Below are positions 45,319-56,832 of a stretch of DNA of 64,000 nucleotides, piece by piece. The notes beneath the pieces were generated by a model that was not told the DNA's origin, did no database searches, and saw nothing but the letters and a program-made list of their open reading frames with translations. The stretch is from Fusarium oxysporum f. sp. lycopersici 4287 (Eukaryota > Ascomycota > Sordariomycetes > Hypocreales > Nectriaceae), in the NCBI RefSeq assembly GCF_000149955.1, contig NC_030996.1, forward strand, positions 2,085,301-2,149,300. The letters run 5' to 3'. How positions within the stretch are numbered: position 1 is the stretch's first letter; each line of letters opens with the position of its first letter. The position numbers and the translations under genes were made by a program.

Positions 45319-46186
45319 TGTATGCGATAGCGACAAGAGAAGTAATCGGGAAATTCAAGTTGCTAGGCTGTGTCTATACCAGACATTGCATCTCATTCTG
45401 AGGACTTATATGGAAGGTAGCCGGGTCCATTGTAGAATGCGAGTGCCGCTATCCTCGGTATCCCCAGACGCCACTGAATTGTCCCCTGTAGCAGACAGTC
45501 ACAAAACACTGAATGCGGGGTCTATGCGGCGAAAGTGAGTTGGATTTATGGGTCTATCTGAGTTCCTCCGTCGCTAGCTTGCAGATCCTCCGAGGTTTTT
45601 GAGGCGCAACGCACCCCGCCATAACACGGAGGAACAACTAGCATGATGCAGAGCTGTTTATTCACGTGTTATTTGTTTCCCAAAATTATCGCCTTGGAGC
45701 ACAGATCCTGCAGTTAACTTTCTTAGGCCCGGATTGTTTGCACTGCTGGTTAGACACGTTGACGAAACATGTTAGCTGAAGATCATAGACTACTTGTCAG
45801 TGACACTGACCATCGATGGGTTCCGACTGGTCCTGTGCAGTCATTACAACAGTGAGTGATCACCCGACTTCCACGAACTGTGGCCTAGACAACGTCTAAG
45901 ATGAGACATTGAAGTGCGGGAACATTCCGGAGAAATCTGGTCAAAGGATAAAGAAATCATTATTATACCTCGTCCCCTAGATCCGAAAGTCAATTCACTA
46001 AGCGTCAAAATCACCAACAAAGACGGAGGAAGAAGGGTTCATCAGCAAAATCTTATTATACTATCGCCCTTCCAAATATACTATGTAGATATCCTGCTTC
46101 CATCCCCCCTCCTGTCCAGTCCCATGTGTCGGTGATCCAGTCTTCCGTTTCCAAGTTTGCGTTACCAATCATTATCGGCTTATCAT
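45319..46186. promoter_or_regulatory. Upstream region of the hydroxylase with three TCCTCCG sites
   Basis: TCCTCCG occurs at 45564-45570 (as GAGTTCCTCCG) and 45586-45592 (as AGATCCTCCGA), 22 bp apart. CGGAGGA occurs at 45627-45633 on the other strand. All lie 246-315 bp before the hydroxylase ATG. A further CGGAGGA at 46024-46030 is nearer the end of the Egh16-type gene and may be chance. No gene is supported here. Confidence 0.6.
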
Positions 46187-47156
46187 TTATGCAGAGAAGC
46201 GAGTGGCACGGCGGTTGTTGCGAGTGCCAGCGTCGTTCTCATCCTCCTCCTCCTCATCGTCATTACCACTGCCATTGGCGTTACCATTGTTGTTACCGTT
46301 GGCATTACCGTTGGCACCACCGGTGGTACCGTCGTTGTTGGTATCATTGGTGGTATCGTTGGTGGTATCGTTGGTGGTATCGTTGGTGGTATCGTTGGTG
46401 TTGTCATTCGCGTTGCCGTTACCAGCATTGCCATTGTTTCCCGTGTTTCCGGCGTTACCAGCATTACCAGCAGTGTCGCCATTGGCCTGAGCCATCTGGA
46501 CTGGAATCACACCACCAAATGGGCCAGCGCGAGCCGGGTTCTGACAGCGGACAAGACAGACGTTGTCCTCGCCCGCGACTGTTCCGGTACAGTTCTGCCC
46601 AGCAGGAATAGAGGCAACAAGAGGAAAGTCTCCCATCTCGCCGTCCCGGTTGCGTCCCCGCTCATTACCCTCGACATTAGTCGTCACGGGGATGTTATCC
46701 CATGACGTACCGGTGCCGTCGGCGTTGATCATGCAGGTGTATGGGCCAGCACCGTCTGAGTTGACCTGATGAACCGTCATCTCGAGGCTACCACCGGGGT
46801 TAACCTGAGGGAGCTGGCTTCCTGGTTTGAGTGTAAGTCCGTGTAACCATTACTAAGATCGAGTATCTTAGCTTACCTGTCTCTTCCATGATATCCAATG
46901 TTCCCTGCTCGATGTCGTTATCACCGTTAGACAAGGTTTCGCCGACGGTATCAGCGGCGTTGCCTCGGAAGCGAGTTGCGTCTTGCTGGAAAGGGCGTCT
47001 TCGAGTTCCGTCTCGAGGAGTTGAAGTATCAACACCAAGGGCCATGCCAGAGCCACCGGCATCACCAACTGCATTGGTGATGACGCTGTGGGCTGAGACT
47101 GCTGCGAGATCGGCAGCGACGAAAAGGGCCAGGATGATGTTCTTGATGGGAGCCAT
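46187..47156 (-). CDS. Secreted Egh16/MAS-type protein with low-complexity tail
   Basis: Two exons, 47156-46877 and 46821-46187, giving 304 residues. A signal peptide is visible ([23 protein letters not shown]). The mature part matches the DUF3129/Egh16 family, with [65 protein letters not shown] and conserved Cys. This family includes the appressorium-associated Gas1/Mas3 proteins of plant pathogens. The C terminus is very unusual: Asn/Gly-rich, then TNDT repeats, then an acidic run of Asp and Glu. Its promoter side faces the OYE gene across 1.2 kb. Role at the cell surface or in host contact is known for relatives; here it is inference. Confidence 0.83.
46340..46399. repeat. Five tandem copies of a 12-bp unit inside the Egh16-type gene
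   Basis: Five copies of GGTATCGTTGGT, the first with one change, lie back to back. The unit length is a multiple of three, so the minus-strand protein gains or loses Thr-Asn-Asp-Thr blocks without a frameshift. Such coding minisatellites often vary in copy number between strains. Confidence 0.9.
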
Positions 47157-48339
47157 TTTGAGACTATGATATTATCGTGATGTAGGTTTGAGAAGAAAGG
47201 TGGGCAGAGAGATGAGGAGTGAAATAGTCAGAGGGACTGGAACAAGAGACCTGACCGGCAGGAGAGAAGTGATGAAAAGGGAAGAAGATGGTACTGATGC
47301 TGATTGTTGATGCTGATGATTAAAACAATGAAAGGAAGATGATCAGACTTATATACAAATGTCAACGAGCCAGTTTCCTGTTACGGCCTTCTTAAAATGC
47401 ACATATATCACCACCAAAGAAGCAGCCAAGTAAAACACAAGACACTCTCGAGACATTCAACAGCTTCACGATGGTAGCCTCAAAATCTGCCAAACATCAC
47501 CAGACAAACATATCACGCACCGCACAGCTTCACTCACGCTTTGACCCTTCCCGCCCAGCCAAGACCCGGAATCCTCGTCTCCCGAAGAACACAGCCACTC
47601 TGTCAAACAAAACGTCAAACAGCCATTTCTAAACAGCGATTTGCTAATTAACCATAAAACACTTGCACTTAAAACAGAGTGATAGTTTCTGAGCTCCGCC
47701 CACGGACCATGATCGGCAAACAGGTCATGGCGAACGGCGAAAGCGGCACATGTGTAACTGATACCAAGACCTCGTCTATCTTCTGAGGAGCCAATCGTAT
47801 CTCTGCGTCGTCAAGTTCCGAGATCTGTGGAGGTGCTTTTGTCAAAGAGCCAATTGTCTGTCGGGGAATGTGTTTTGGGGGAGAGACGTCGCAGGTGGCG
47901 TTTCAGGGGAGAGGGCTGAGCACAGGGCCAAGAACAGGACAAAACGTATGTGGTGAAGATTCAAAACTGTTTGGCTATATCTAAGCTAAATATTATGTCT
48001 ATTTTGTAAAAGGTTGGCACGTGAAGGCGGCCGAAGGGTTGTTGATTGGGAATGACCCTGGCTGGATTTGTTCCCGGCCAAAACCCCGGACGGCACTAAC
48101 ACGAGGAAGCGAATGTGGGGACTAACTGACTCGAGTGAATTTAGCTTCGGAGGATTCGGGGCCTGATTCACCCTAGAGTTCCTCCGCAGCCAGTTTTAAC
48201 ATCTCGTGATGTTTAGTTATAGCAACAAAAGATAACTAGACAGTAAATAGATAAGTGCTACTGATGAGAAATAATTAAAAAATTTTCCTTGAGCCCAAGT
48301 CTGACCAAGATTTCACGAGAAACCTTACTATCACGAACA
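47157..48339. promoter_or_regulatory. Divergent region, Egh16-type gene (-) / OYE gene (+), with two TCCTCCG sites
   Basis: CGGAGGA at 48148-48154 and TCCTCCG at 48180-48186 (as GAGTTCCTCCG) face each other 154-192 bp before the OYE start. The half next to the Egh16-type gene has a long purine-rich leader. No gene is supported in the 1.2 kb. Confidence 0.6.
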
Positions 48340-49818
48340 ATGTCAACAATGAACTCCGCAGCGAACTCTCAGCTTCGACTCCGATGCGGACTCGTCCTCA
48401 AGAATAGGCTTGTCAAGACTGGAATGTCTGAGAAGATGGCCCAGAACTTACTACCATCTGCCAATCATAGAGCATTGTATAAACGCTGGGCGCAAGGTGG
48501 ATGGGCAGCTCTAATTACAGGTAAATCACAGCAAAGAGCTTACCTATGTGTGAGTAACTTTGCTCTGACAATGAATAGGTAACATCATGGTTTCAGACCA
48601 ATATCTTGGCAGCAATGAAGACGTCGCAGTCACTGGGACCACATCGAACTTGCTTAATAGCTGGTCACAATGGACGGCCGTTACCAAAAACCAGAACTGT
48701 CATATGATTGCTCAATTGTAAGCCCAGCATCTGAAACATGGAGTGAAGGCTAAAAGACGTCGCGACTAATTGGAGTGATGTGTTAGGAACCATCCAGGGC
48801 GACAATCTTCAACCGGAGCGGGAAAGAGAAGCATATTCGCAAAGACGATCGCGCCGAGTGCCATTCCCATTAATCTCGGCGACAACACCGTCGCAAAATT
48901 GATCCGTATGTTGGTCTTTGGAACTCCGAGGGCCATGACACGGCATGACATCGATCTTGTCATCGCACAATTCACTGAAGCTGCGCGACTAGCTTACCAA
49001 GCTGGCTTTCAAGGCGTTGAAATTCACGCAGCACGTAAGTCACCAGTGGTACGAGAAAACAAACTGGTATACTTGCTAATCTAGATCACAGATGGGTTCT
49101 TACTATCTCAGTTCATGTCATCAAACAGCAACCAGCGCGATGATGAGTTTGGAGGTTCAACAGACAAGCGCGTCCAACTAGTTCTTCGCATTATCCGATC
49201 CATCCGCAAAGAAGTCCCCAAGTCATTCTGCGTTGGTGTAAAGATCAACTCGGCAGACTTCAAAGACGAAGAGGGCATGTCCGAGATGCTACGACAGATA
49301 GAGTTGATTCAGCAGGAGGAAATTGACTACATCAATCTCAGCGGTGGATCTTTCGAAGACCCTCAGATGATGAGCACCAATTCGTCCCTGCAACCGAACT
49401 CTGCCGAATCTCGGTCGAGTATTCGCGAAGGTTCCTTCCTACGCACGAGTGAAGAGATTCGCCGCAGGTTTCCTGATCTTACACTGCTTGTGACAGGCGG
49501 ATTCAGAAGTCGGAATCGCATTGCTGGAGCTCTTGATAAGAACGCATGCGATCTGATCGGACTCGGTAGACCAGCTGTGAAATATCCAGAGTTGCCGAGC
49601 CAGATCATGTTCAACAAGGATGTTAGAGACGATGAAGCTAGATTCGATGTCGAGTCTGCCCCAGGTGGCGGATGGCTGGCTTCAAAGGTCCGCTCTGTTG
49701 GAGCGGGCGCAGAGACGGTAAGTTAATGCACTTTCATTGACGCACATCTCTTGAGAAATGGGATGTTCTTACTAATATCATCTAGAAACACTGGGTGGCC
49801 GCTATGAGTAAGCTCTGA
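48340..49818 (+). CDS. NADH:flavin oxidoreductase, old yellow enzyme family
   Basis: Spliced model: exons 48340-48520, 48579-48717, 48787-49034, 49092-49717 and 49786-49818, giving 408 residues. It is an FMN-binding TIM barrel with family motifs: [15 protein letters not shown] near residue 25, LNHPGRQS, GVEIHAAHGFLLSQF formed across an intron, [11 protein letters not shown] and a phosphate-binding [10 protein letters not shown]. The final exon codes only about ten residues. Such enzymes reduce activated C=C bonds in enones or dienoates and could act on an unsaturated ring-cleavage product or a xenobiotic. Two TCCTCCG sites upstream tie it to the hydroxylase and dioxygenase genes. Confidence 0.87.
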
Positions 49819-50244
49819 TGGACATTTTCTTCCATTAAGAAAGGGACTTTATGGGTTTAGGTAGTGATATGCCCGCCGTAGTCGACTTACGTCAGCTATA
49901 GCAGCTGTAGAGGGAATATGAACTATGGAGCATGAGTCAATAAGTAAACAGACCCTTATATAATCTCTTTCTTCTGCAGAGGTTTTCAGGTCTCAGCTAG
50001 CAGACAGGAGAAATTAAGTCATCACGTGATTACCTTCCAAAAGCTGAAGTTAATTGAGATTTTTCATTGTGTTGGCTTGATATGTCTCGTTGAGATGTCA
50101 TAAGCTTTAACCATCAATCAATCAATCAATGGGTTTGGGTAGATATGAACAACTTGCCCTTGTAGGGATCACATATACAGCATCTCAGACTCTGTATAAT
50201 GTATTACAAAATATAAGAGACTACATAGTATTTAAACCTCCAAA
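49819..50244. other. Intergenic between converging genes
   Basis: A 426 bp AT-rich stretch, including a short ATCA repeat near 50113-50128 (atcaatcaatcaatca). No gene seen. Confidence 0.45.
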
Positions 50245-52637
50245 TCACCATCTTTTTATCTCACTCATTGTAAAGTATGGTGTAGGTATCTGGTTTTCCT
50301 GTGGAAAGATAATCATGTAGATATCATTCCATATCTGTTTTTGAACCGTTTGAGGATCAGCTTTTGGGTTGGAGTTTTTAGTTCGCTTTCGTAATGCCTT
50401 TGCTTGCCTTTCATCAATGCCCTCGTTTTCTTCAGGCCTATGAGTCGAAACCTCACAAACAGGGATTTTTTCCGAATGGCGGCCTAGACCCTCCGCAGTC
50501 TCAAAAAACTGGAAGCAGCGCCGACATTCATACTTCGGGAGCATATGGGATCGGAAAATATGCTCTCTAAATAGGCGTTAGTTTCTCGTAAGTATCTCAG
50601 ATAAGATATACTAACTTAAGTCGATGGACTGTTTCCCATCCTGGGTAACGGCAGGCTATCTTATTTTCATATCGTTTTGGGTTATGCTTGAAGAATGGGC
50701 ATGCAAACCGAGGCATTGTTAGTGGTACCCCCTCATCCACTTCCACGGATTCCATTCCTATATCTTTAAATACGGGAATGTTTATATGGGGCTGGCCTGG
50801 GCCACTAGTATCAGAGAATTCAAGGTCGACCTTCGAAGCGTTCTTGATGGTACTTCTGCTATGGGGTAGAGACGAACCCCAGCTGTCCTGTTCTACGCCA
50901 ATCTCACCCAACTCATTGGTATCTTGGTGATGAGATGGCAATGATTTGAGAGCCAAGGAGCGCATGTGGCCAACCAGGTGATCAATCAGCGAAGATTTCC
51001 CCTTTTCTTCGCCGCAAAGTGGACAAGCTTTGAATAGTGGACCGATTGTGCGACCATTCTGATCAGCCAAAACCCCGAGTTGAGCATCAGTAAATACACC
51101 TGAATGACTGTTCTTCATATGATCAAGATAGTGCTCTCTAGAGTCAGTCAAGAATTCGCCATGCCGCCTCGACGCGCAGCGCCATCGTAAAGCGTGTTCT
51201 GACATGTGCCTGATCCATGTATTGCTGTGAGTGTACAGATGCCCAGATGTGTGACAAGCCTCAAACAAACAGACGTAAGGCTCAAGGTCGTTCTTGACAT
51301 GATATCTATGAATGATTAGCATGATTATGTCACGATGCGTGAGCCCAGCATACGTACTTCCATTTTAGATCATCAATGACCTCACGAATTGGTAGCACAT
51401 GAAAACAGTAAGGGCAGGTGACTTCGCCCACCGCCTCGATGCAATCATCCCAGGCCTTGGCTAATGCGCTGTCCCGTACAAGTTCAGCATCAAGGATTTC
51501 TCGAGCATCTCCAGAAACCAGGTCAGTCAGCTCAACACCTTCATGGTATCCGTGTATTGTCGATAGTCTCTGCTTGTACCTATCCTCAATATCGCGCTTC
51601 GTGTTATTGTATCTTTGCATCAAAGCGCGAGTAGGAGCAGGAGGAAACACAGCATCATCATTATCACTCAGCTTGACTGTTTTAGAAACTGAAACCACAG
51701 ATGGGGCAGCAGCCTTCCTGAATCTCTCGGGTGACAAAGTCGTCGCGGTTGCAGTCGAATGAACAACGCTCTGGGCTGGTGCTGCCACGATTCTTCTCTT
51801 AGCAGGTCTTTCGGCGTCATCCAGCGGTGTGATGATATCTGGCTCCGGGTGTGAGATACGCGGAGCAGACGTTATCTGTGGTAGTTGTATTGGTTTCTTT
51901 CCATAGCGCTCTCGACGATATAGCAACCGTTTGCGACGAATGACCATAGAGCTCGCAAGGCGTTTACGAATATCTTCACTGGCACCAGGAAACCTATCAT
52001 GGATATAATTCGCGAAGATCTCTTGGAGGAATGGTCCTGCGTCATTGCCTTCATCATCTCTGATCTTGAACCCTTCAGCAGCTCTACTGTTCTGTGTGTC
52101 CTTACTAGCACGACGTATCGTGTTTGTGATCTTGTGAAGTAAGGTGATCTCGCTCGACACTCCATCTAGAGAATCGACGAATTTCTCAAGACCCTCTTCG
52201 ATTTTTGTTCTCTCTGGAGTTAGAAGTATTGAGTCGAGGATACGTGAACCTATTTGCCTCGGTTGTTAGGACAACGCATTCTCACATTAGATTCGATCTT
52301 GGAATCAGCGTTACTACCTACAGGTCTTGATTTGGAAGTCGAGGGCCTGCAACAGGCCGATAACAGGTGTTTGAACATCTGGGACATCTCTCAGTCGATA
52401 ATCTAGGGAATCGCGTCCAGTGCTGAAGACGCGGATATTGGTTGTCCAAAGTTGAAATCTGGCGAGTTGATCCTCGACCCGGACTAGTGACAATTGTGAC
52501 CGAGGAGTACGGAGTTTGTCCGACCTGCTAGCACTATTGAGGCAATGCTGGAAAGACTCAAAACACCTTTGAGCACATTCCGACACTGTAGCATTTGGAG
52601 AATGGTCTCCTGCCTCACCCGTGAGTGATAGCGACAT
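50245..52637 (-). CDS. C2H2-type zinc-finger protein of a fungal NLR-associated type
   Basis: Spliced model: exons 52637-52322, 52249-51358, 51305-50616 and 50566-50245, giving 739 residues. An N-terminal helical region with SECAQRCFESFQHCL and DQLARFQLWTTNIRVF resembles the fungal N-terminal domain seen on many C2H2 and NACHT proteins. A long Ser/Pro-rich linker follows. Then comes a Cys/His-rich region with EVTCPYCFHVLP, EPYVCLFEAC, an HMSEHALRWRC-like block, CPLCGEEKG, IDHLVGHM and a last finger YECRRCFQFFETAEGLGRHSE. It is divergent from the DUF7580-PNP gene. It may act in fungal recognition or stress signalling; this is inference. Confidence 0.78.
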
Positions 52638-52856
52638 CGTATTTGCTTATGTTTGTCACCATGATTTTAATGTGAGGAGAAGATGTCTCCGGGATAAGCA
52701 CACGCTTTCGAAGCCTGAGAGTGAGGCAGCTTTGCAGGAATGTGCGGGGAATCTCTTCAGCCGCAGCCTCACTATATCATAGCCAGCTCAAGTCATCCTA
52801 GACCACCAGCTCTTAATATAAGTCTTATTATCGCGACCTCAAAATTCATTGCCACA
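52638..52856. promoter_or_regulatory. Short bidirectional promoter
   Basis: Only 219 bp separate the ATG of the C2H2 gene and the preferred ATG of the DUF7580-PNP gene, so one control region probably serves both. An upstream in-frame ATG at 52740 is a weaker alternative start. Confidence 0.5.
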
Positions 52857-55715
52857 ATGGCCGCGGTAAATTCTGATCTTCCATGGGTCAGTGGCAGTGA
52901 AACGATCAACTCTTTGCATCTGACCTACAAGGCGGCCCAGCAAATCACCGAGACTCTCTGGGTCAGTGAGCGGGATGAAGAACTCAAATCTTTCTGTGCC
53001 AGTCTCATGGCGTATTTCAACATGATAAAGAGAAGCCTGAGTATTCTGGACGATACAAGTGTGTCTGGTGTGGATAGCAGCCTCATCACCCTGTTGCTGG
53101 CACCAATCAAGCTCATGTTTCCTGCTACTTGCTTCAGAGGCCCTGCCAAAGACAGGTTGCGAGAACTGGTGCGACTGGGCGAGAACATCGGACGCACCCA
53201 AAGTGGTTTCACGAACTTAACCAATATCGCATTAGTGGACTTGACGAAAACATACGAGTCACGGGAGGAATTACTGAAGTCACTGGCTATGTGCGAGGAA
53301 ACTCTACGTGATAGCTACCTCGAAGACCTATCCCGATGGGCTACAGAGGACTTTGCTCCTCAGCTTGTCATCGCAGAGCTTCCTTACGGTATTTCGAATG
53401 CCGCTCAATCTATGTTCGAAGCTATGGTGGCATGTACCGATTGCCCATGCAAAACAGAACATGACTTCGGAGCCCGCCTCTATTTGGGTACCCATCGAAA
53501 GCCGGAAGCTACCCTTAGGGCTGAAGATGAGGAGATTATCGACTTCGATATGTTTCTCTCTACGCAATACGACTGGCAAGAAGTCCGGGTTCATGCATCA
53601 AGGAACAAGGTTGTTCAGATAGTGACTGGTCCAGCAAGCAATTCGCAGTCTAAGCGAAAACACACGGGAGCCAAAGCGCTGAAGATCAAAAGACTATGCG
53701 AGACAATAGCAAAGATCAAGTCGATGACTGCATACCGCCTCGAGCTCAAGGTGTTACGGAATGAACTATTTCAGCTACAGCCAGAAATCTGTAATTCTAC
53801 TATCGACACGTCGCAGAACGCAGTTTCGCTCGAGTACATCTTGAGGCATAGGAAGGGCTCTTTTACTGAGAGAACGAAACGAATATTGGCTGTTATCTTA
53901 GCCTCAACAGTGTTTCACCTCTACGACACCCCATGGTTACAGTCAACGTGGGGCTCACCTGATATTTTATTCTTTCGCACATCATCGTCTGCCATACTTT
54001 TCAGGCCATTTATCAACACTCCTCTTTCGAGTCTCCATCCTCCGGTGGCTGAAGCTCCTACCAACCCCCCCAGCTCCGACGATATTCCAAAGGACACTGA
54101 CTCGGACGATCCTGACCTGGAAGATTTCTTCACTCATCCATGCCCAAATGTCATCACATTGGCGTTGGTACTACTAGAAGTATACTTCGAAACCCCTCTT
54201 GATATTCTCGCCCAGAAATTCAACGTCAAGCTAGGAACAAATACACAACCCTCGGCTTTCACTAGATACATGGACGCGAATCTTGTATTTCAGGCTTGCA
54301 AGGCAGAAATTCCCCAGAACTCGCAATTTTATTTGGCTTTGACAAATTGCTTGGACCAAAAAGTCTGGCAAAGCGAAGGAGATATGCTGGATACCTTAAC
54401 ACTAAGAACGACGATTTATCAGAAAGTCATACTACCGCTAGAGACGGAACTAAGCCAAGCCTATAGTTCTATACCCATTGAGGAACTTGACAAATTTGCA
54501 CAAGACCTAGACTTTGGGAGGTGGGGACAGTTCAATAACAACCATACACCGCATAGGGGCTCTCATAGTTCGGTGATGAACGCACAGGGCTCTACTTCCT
54601 TGGACCATCCACACTCTTCACCCGTCCCGGATTATCCTGCCGATGGTCCCAGTAATCGAAGCAACTTGAGTGATCCCAGGCTGGACATGCAGGATTACCC
54701 ACATTCTGCGTACACTGTGGGCATTATCTGTGCTCTTCCTCTGGAGCTTCGGGCAGTACGAGCGCTTTTTGATACAGAACATAACGGGCACACCAAAATG
54801 AAAGGGGATAGCAACACTTATGCACTTGGTACAATGGGCCAACATATGATAGTTGCTGCTTGTCTTCCCTCTGGAGAGTATGGAACAAATGCAGCTGCTG
54901 ACGCTGCCTCCAACATGAGAAGAACTTATCACGAGCTTGAATTCTGTCTTTTGGTCGGCATTGGTGGTGGAGCTCCCTCCCCAGAGATAGATATTCGCCT
55001 CGGAGACGTTGTGGTTAGTCTTCCAACATCAAGGTCTTCCGGAGTAATTCAATACGATAGAGGCAAGGAGTGTGAAGGTAATACCTTTCAACTCACCGGG
55101 AGCCTCCAGGGACCACCAAAATGCTTGAGGACTGCCATAAGCGCACTTTGTTCAAAGCCTGATCATTGTTCAAACTCGCTTCGGCCATATCTGGAAGATA
55201 TTGTCCGTTCTATACCATGTTCCCCCACGTCAGACTACAGCCACCCCGGACAAGAGAATGATCATCTCTTTAAGGCAGCATGCTCTAACTGCTTTGCCCT
55301 TAGAGACTGTATTGACGCAGAGAGCCATGTGCAGCGCAGGGCACGTCGACCAACAGATCAACCAGAAGTTCACTATGGCCTTATTGCATCCGGAAACAGG
55401 GTTCTTAAGGACGCTGTTGCACGTGACCGCTGGGCAAAAGAACATGGCATATTATGTTTTGAGATGGAGGCGGCAGGAGTCATGAATACCCTTCCATGCC
55501 TTGTTATCCGTGGCATCTGCGATTATGCAGATTCTTACAAAAACAAAAGGTGGCAGAATTACGCAGCAGCAACTGCAGCGTCTTATGCTAAGCTGCTACT
55601 CCGCCATACTGCCTCTAGTAGCATAGAATGGAACACTGCAAGAATAGGTTATAAGAATTCCTTGTGTATATATACTAATGGAGAGGAACCAAAGGCAAAG
55701 CGTCAGAGAGCTTAG
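52857..55715 (+). CDS. DUF7580-like / PNP_UDP nucleoside phosphorylase-fold fusion protein
   Basis: An intronless gene of 952 residues from the ATG at 52857 (context gccacaATGg; an ATG at 52740 would add 39 residues). The first 600 residues match fungal DUF7580-type proteins, with an N-terminal helical domain, then ILAVILASTVFHLYDTPWLQ near 345. From about 615 to 930 comes a nucleoside phosphorylase fold: YTVGIICALPLELRAVRALF, LLVGIGGGAPSPEIDIRLGDVVVS, YGLIASGNRVLKD, CFEMEAAGVMNTLPCLVIRG and ICDYADSYKNKRWQNYAAATAA. PNP domains of this kind top many fungal NLR-like proteins, usually before an NB-ARC or NACHT domain, which is missing here. It is divergent from the C2H2 gene. Confidence 0.82.
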   Translation: MAAVNSDLPWVSGSETINSLHLTYKAAQQITETLWVSERDEELKSFCASLMAYFNMIKRSLSILDDTSVSGVDSSLITLLLAPIKLMFPATCFRGPAKDRLRELVRLGENIGRTQSGFTNLTNIALVDLTKTYESREELLKSLAMCEETLRDSYLEDLSRWATEDFAPQLVIAELPYGISNAAQSMFEAMVACTDCPCKTEHDFGARLYLGTHRKPEATLRAEDEEIIDFDMFLSTQYDWQEVRVHASRNKVVQIVTGPASNSQSKRKHTGAKALKIKRLCETIAKIKSMTAYRLELKVLRNELFQLQPEICNSTIDTSQNAVSLEYILRHRKGSFTERTKRILAVILASTVFHLYDTPWLQSTWGSPDILFFRTSSSAILFRPFINTPLSSLHPPVAEAPTNPPSSDDIPKDTDSDDPDLEDFFTHPCPNVITLALVLLEVYFETPLDILAQKFNVKLGTNTQPSAFTRYMDANLVFQACKAEIPQNSQFYLALTNCLDQKVWQSEGDMLDTLTLRTTIYQKVILPLETELSQAYSSIPIEELDKFAQDLDFGRWGQFNNNHTPHRGSHSSVMNAQGSTSLDHPHSSPVPDYPADGPSNRSNLSDPRLDMQDYPHSAYTVGIICALPLELRAVRALFDTEHNGHTKMKGDSNTYALGTMGQHMIVAACLPSGEYGTNAAADAASNMRRTYHELEFCLLVGIGGGAPSPEIDIRLGDVVVSLPTSRSSGVIQYDRGKECEGNTFQLTGSLQGPPKCLRTAISALCSKPDHCSNSLRPYLEDIVRSIPCSPTSDYSHPGQENDHLFKAACSNCFALRDCIDAESHVQRRARRPTDQPEVHYGLIASGNRVLKDAVARDRWAKEHGILCFEMEAAGVMNTLPCLVIRGICDYADSYKNKRWQNYAAATAASYAKLLLRHTASSSIEWNTARIGYKNSLCIYTNGEEPKAKRQRA

Positions 55716-55937
55716 ATGTATTGAATAAAGCAAAAGAGCAGGACTTGGCACTATTCTTATCTATGATGTACCACCTTCTTGGCCGCCGATCTATATACTT
55801 CGGAGTAGATCCTGTAATATAAGATATGGTAATTTGTCAAAGGCCATTCACCCTAGTTGCTTTTTAGCTTGGTATCTGATACAAGATGTAACTTGAAGGA
55901 CATGAAAAGTGTAAACTCCTAACAATTGCGTTAGTCG

Positions 55938-56832
55938 TTAGCCATGGTGTTGAATAGGCTCACATACCAATAACCATAACGGGAAAAAAGTCACCATAAA
56001 GCGTAATATACGCGACCGATGACCTTCCCATATCTCTCGCTTATATGTTTTGCCAAGGATTTGGCGTACAACAACACGAGCATATTCGTCTGCGGGCATG
56101 CCGGTCCTGTTTCCTCCATTCTTAACAGCCTCAACAATAGCCTTGATGGGTCGGTACAGCGAGTCTTCGGAGATGAGAACGCCATCTCTAAGGATGTTGC
56201 TGCGGACATACCCAGTCACAACCTCAATGACTTCGATAGACAGGGGCCTCAATTCCTAAGTTCGATGATTAGCATCGCACTTGAACGAGTTACTCTCAGT
56301 TCTGCATGGAGATATGTCAACTCACCACACGAAGAGTTTTGGTATACTGGCTGAGAGCAGCCTTGGAGGCGTTGTACACCGACTGACATACAACGGGAAC
56401 ATCGCGAGTGACACTTCCGATCTGGACAATGCGTGGTCGAGGGGCCTTTCGCAACAGTGGAACAAAGAGCTGACATATGTGCATAACGGCTATAACATTG
56501 ACTGCGAATAGCTTCGTGACTTCGTTGACGTTGATATCCGTTGCTGGTGCTGCGTAGTGCATCCCCGCATTGTTGACGAGTATGTCTAGTCGTCCTCCAG
56601 TGTATTTGGTGACCGAGTCCCTAAGACTTTCGAGACTTGTAGAGTTGCTGAGCTCTAGAGGTAGTGCAATGATGTTTGCATATTGTCTTGTTAGATTGTC
56701 TAAAGACTCAACACGTCTGGCTGTGGCGAATACTGTAAAGTTGTTCTTGGCGAGGGCAATGGCAAGCTGCTCGCCAATGCCACTGTTGCAGCCAGTGACG
56801 AGCGCAAAGGGAGGTGCGTATGAAGCAGTCAT
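55938..56832 (-). CDS. Short-chain dehydrogenase/reductase (Ayr1-like)
   Basis: Two exons, 56832-56326 and 56255-55938, giving 274 residues. Motifs: TGCNSGIG at residues 14-21, LVNNAG, then YNASK in the active site. It has NADPH-type features (ATARR after strand 2). The C-terminal part (MVTFFPLWLLVCEP) is hydrophobic and suggests membrane contact, as in 1-acyl-DHAP reductases. It shares a 477 bp divergent promoter with the extradiol dioxygenase, and the two TCCTCCG sites there could serve both. A role in the aromatic route is possible. Confidence 0.85.

Noticed and set aside
46024..46030. A further CGGAGGA site near the end of the Egh16-type gene
   Set aside because: Isolated, lacks the extended flanks and is about 700 bp from the hydroxylase start, so it may be chance.
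46157..46705. 182-codon plus-strand frame, rich in Ile, Val, Gly and Thr
   Set aside because: It is the antisense reading of the repeat-rich Egh16-type gene; its hydrophobic look comes from the 12-bp repeats.
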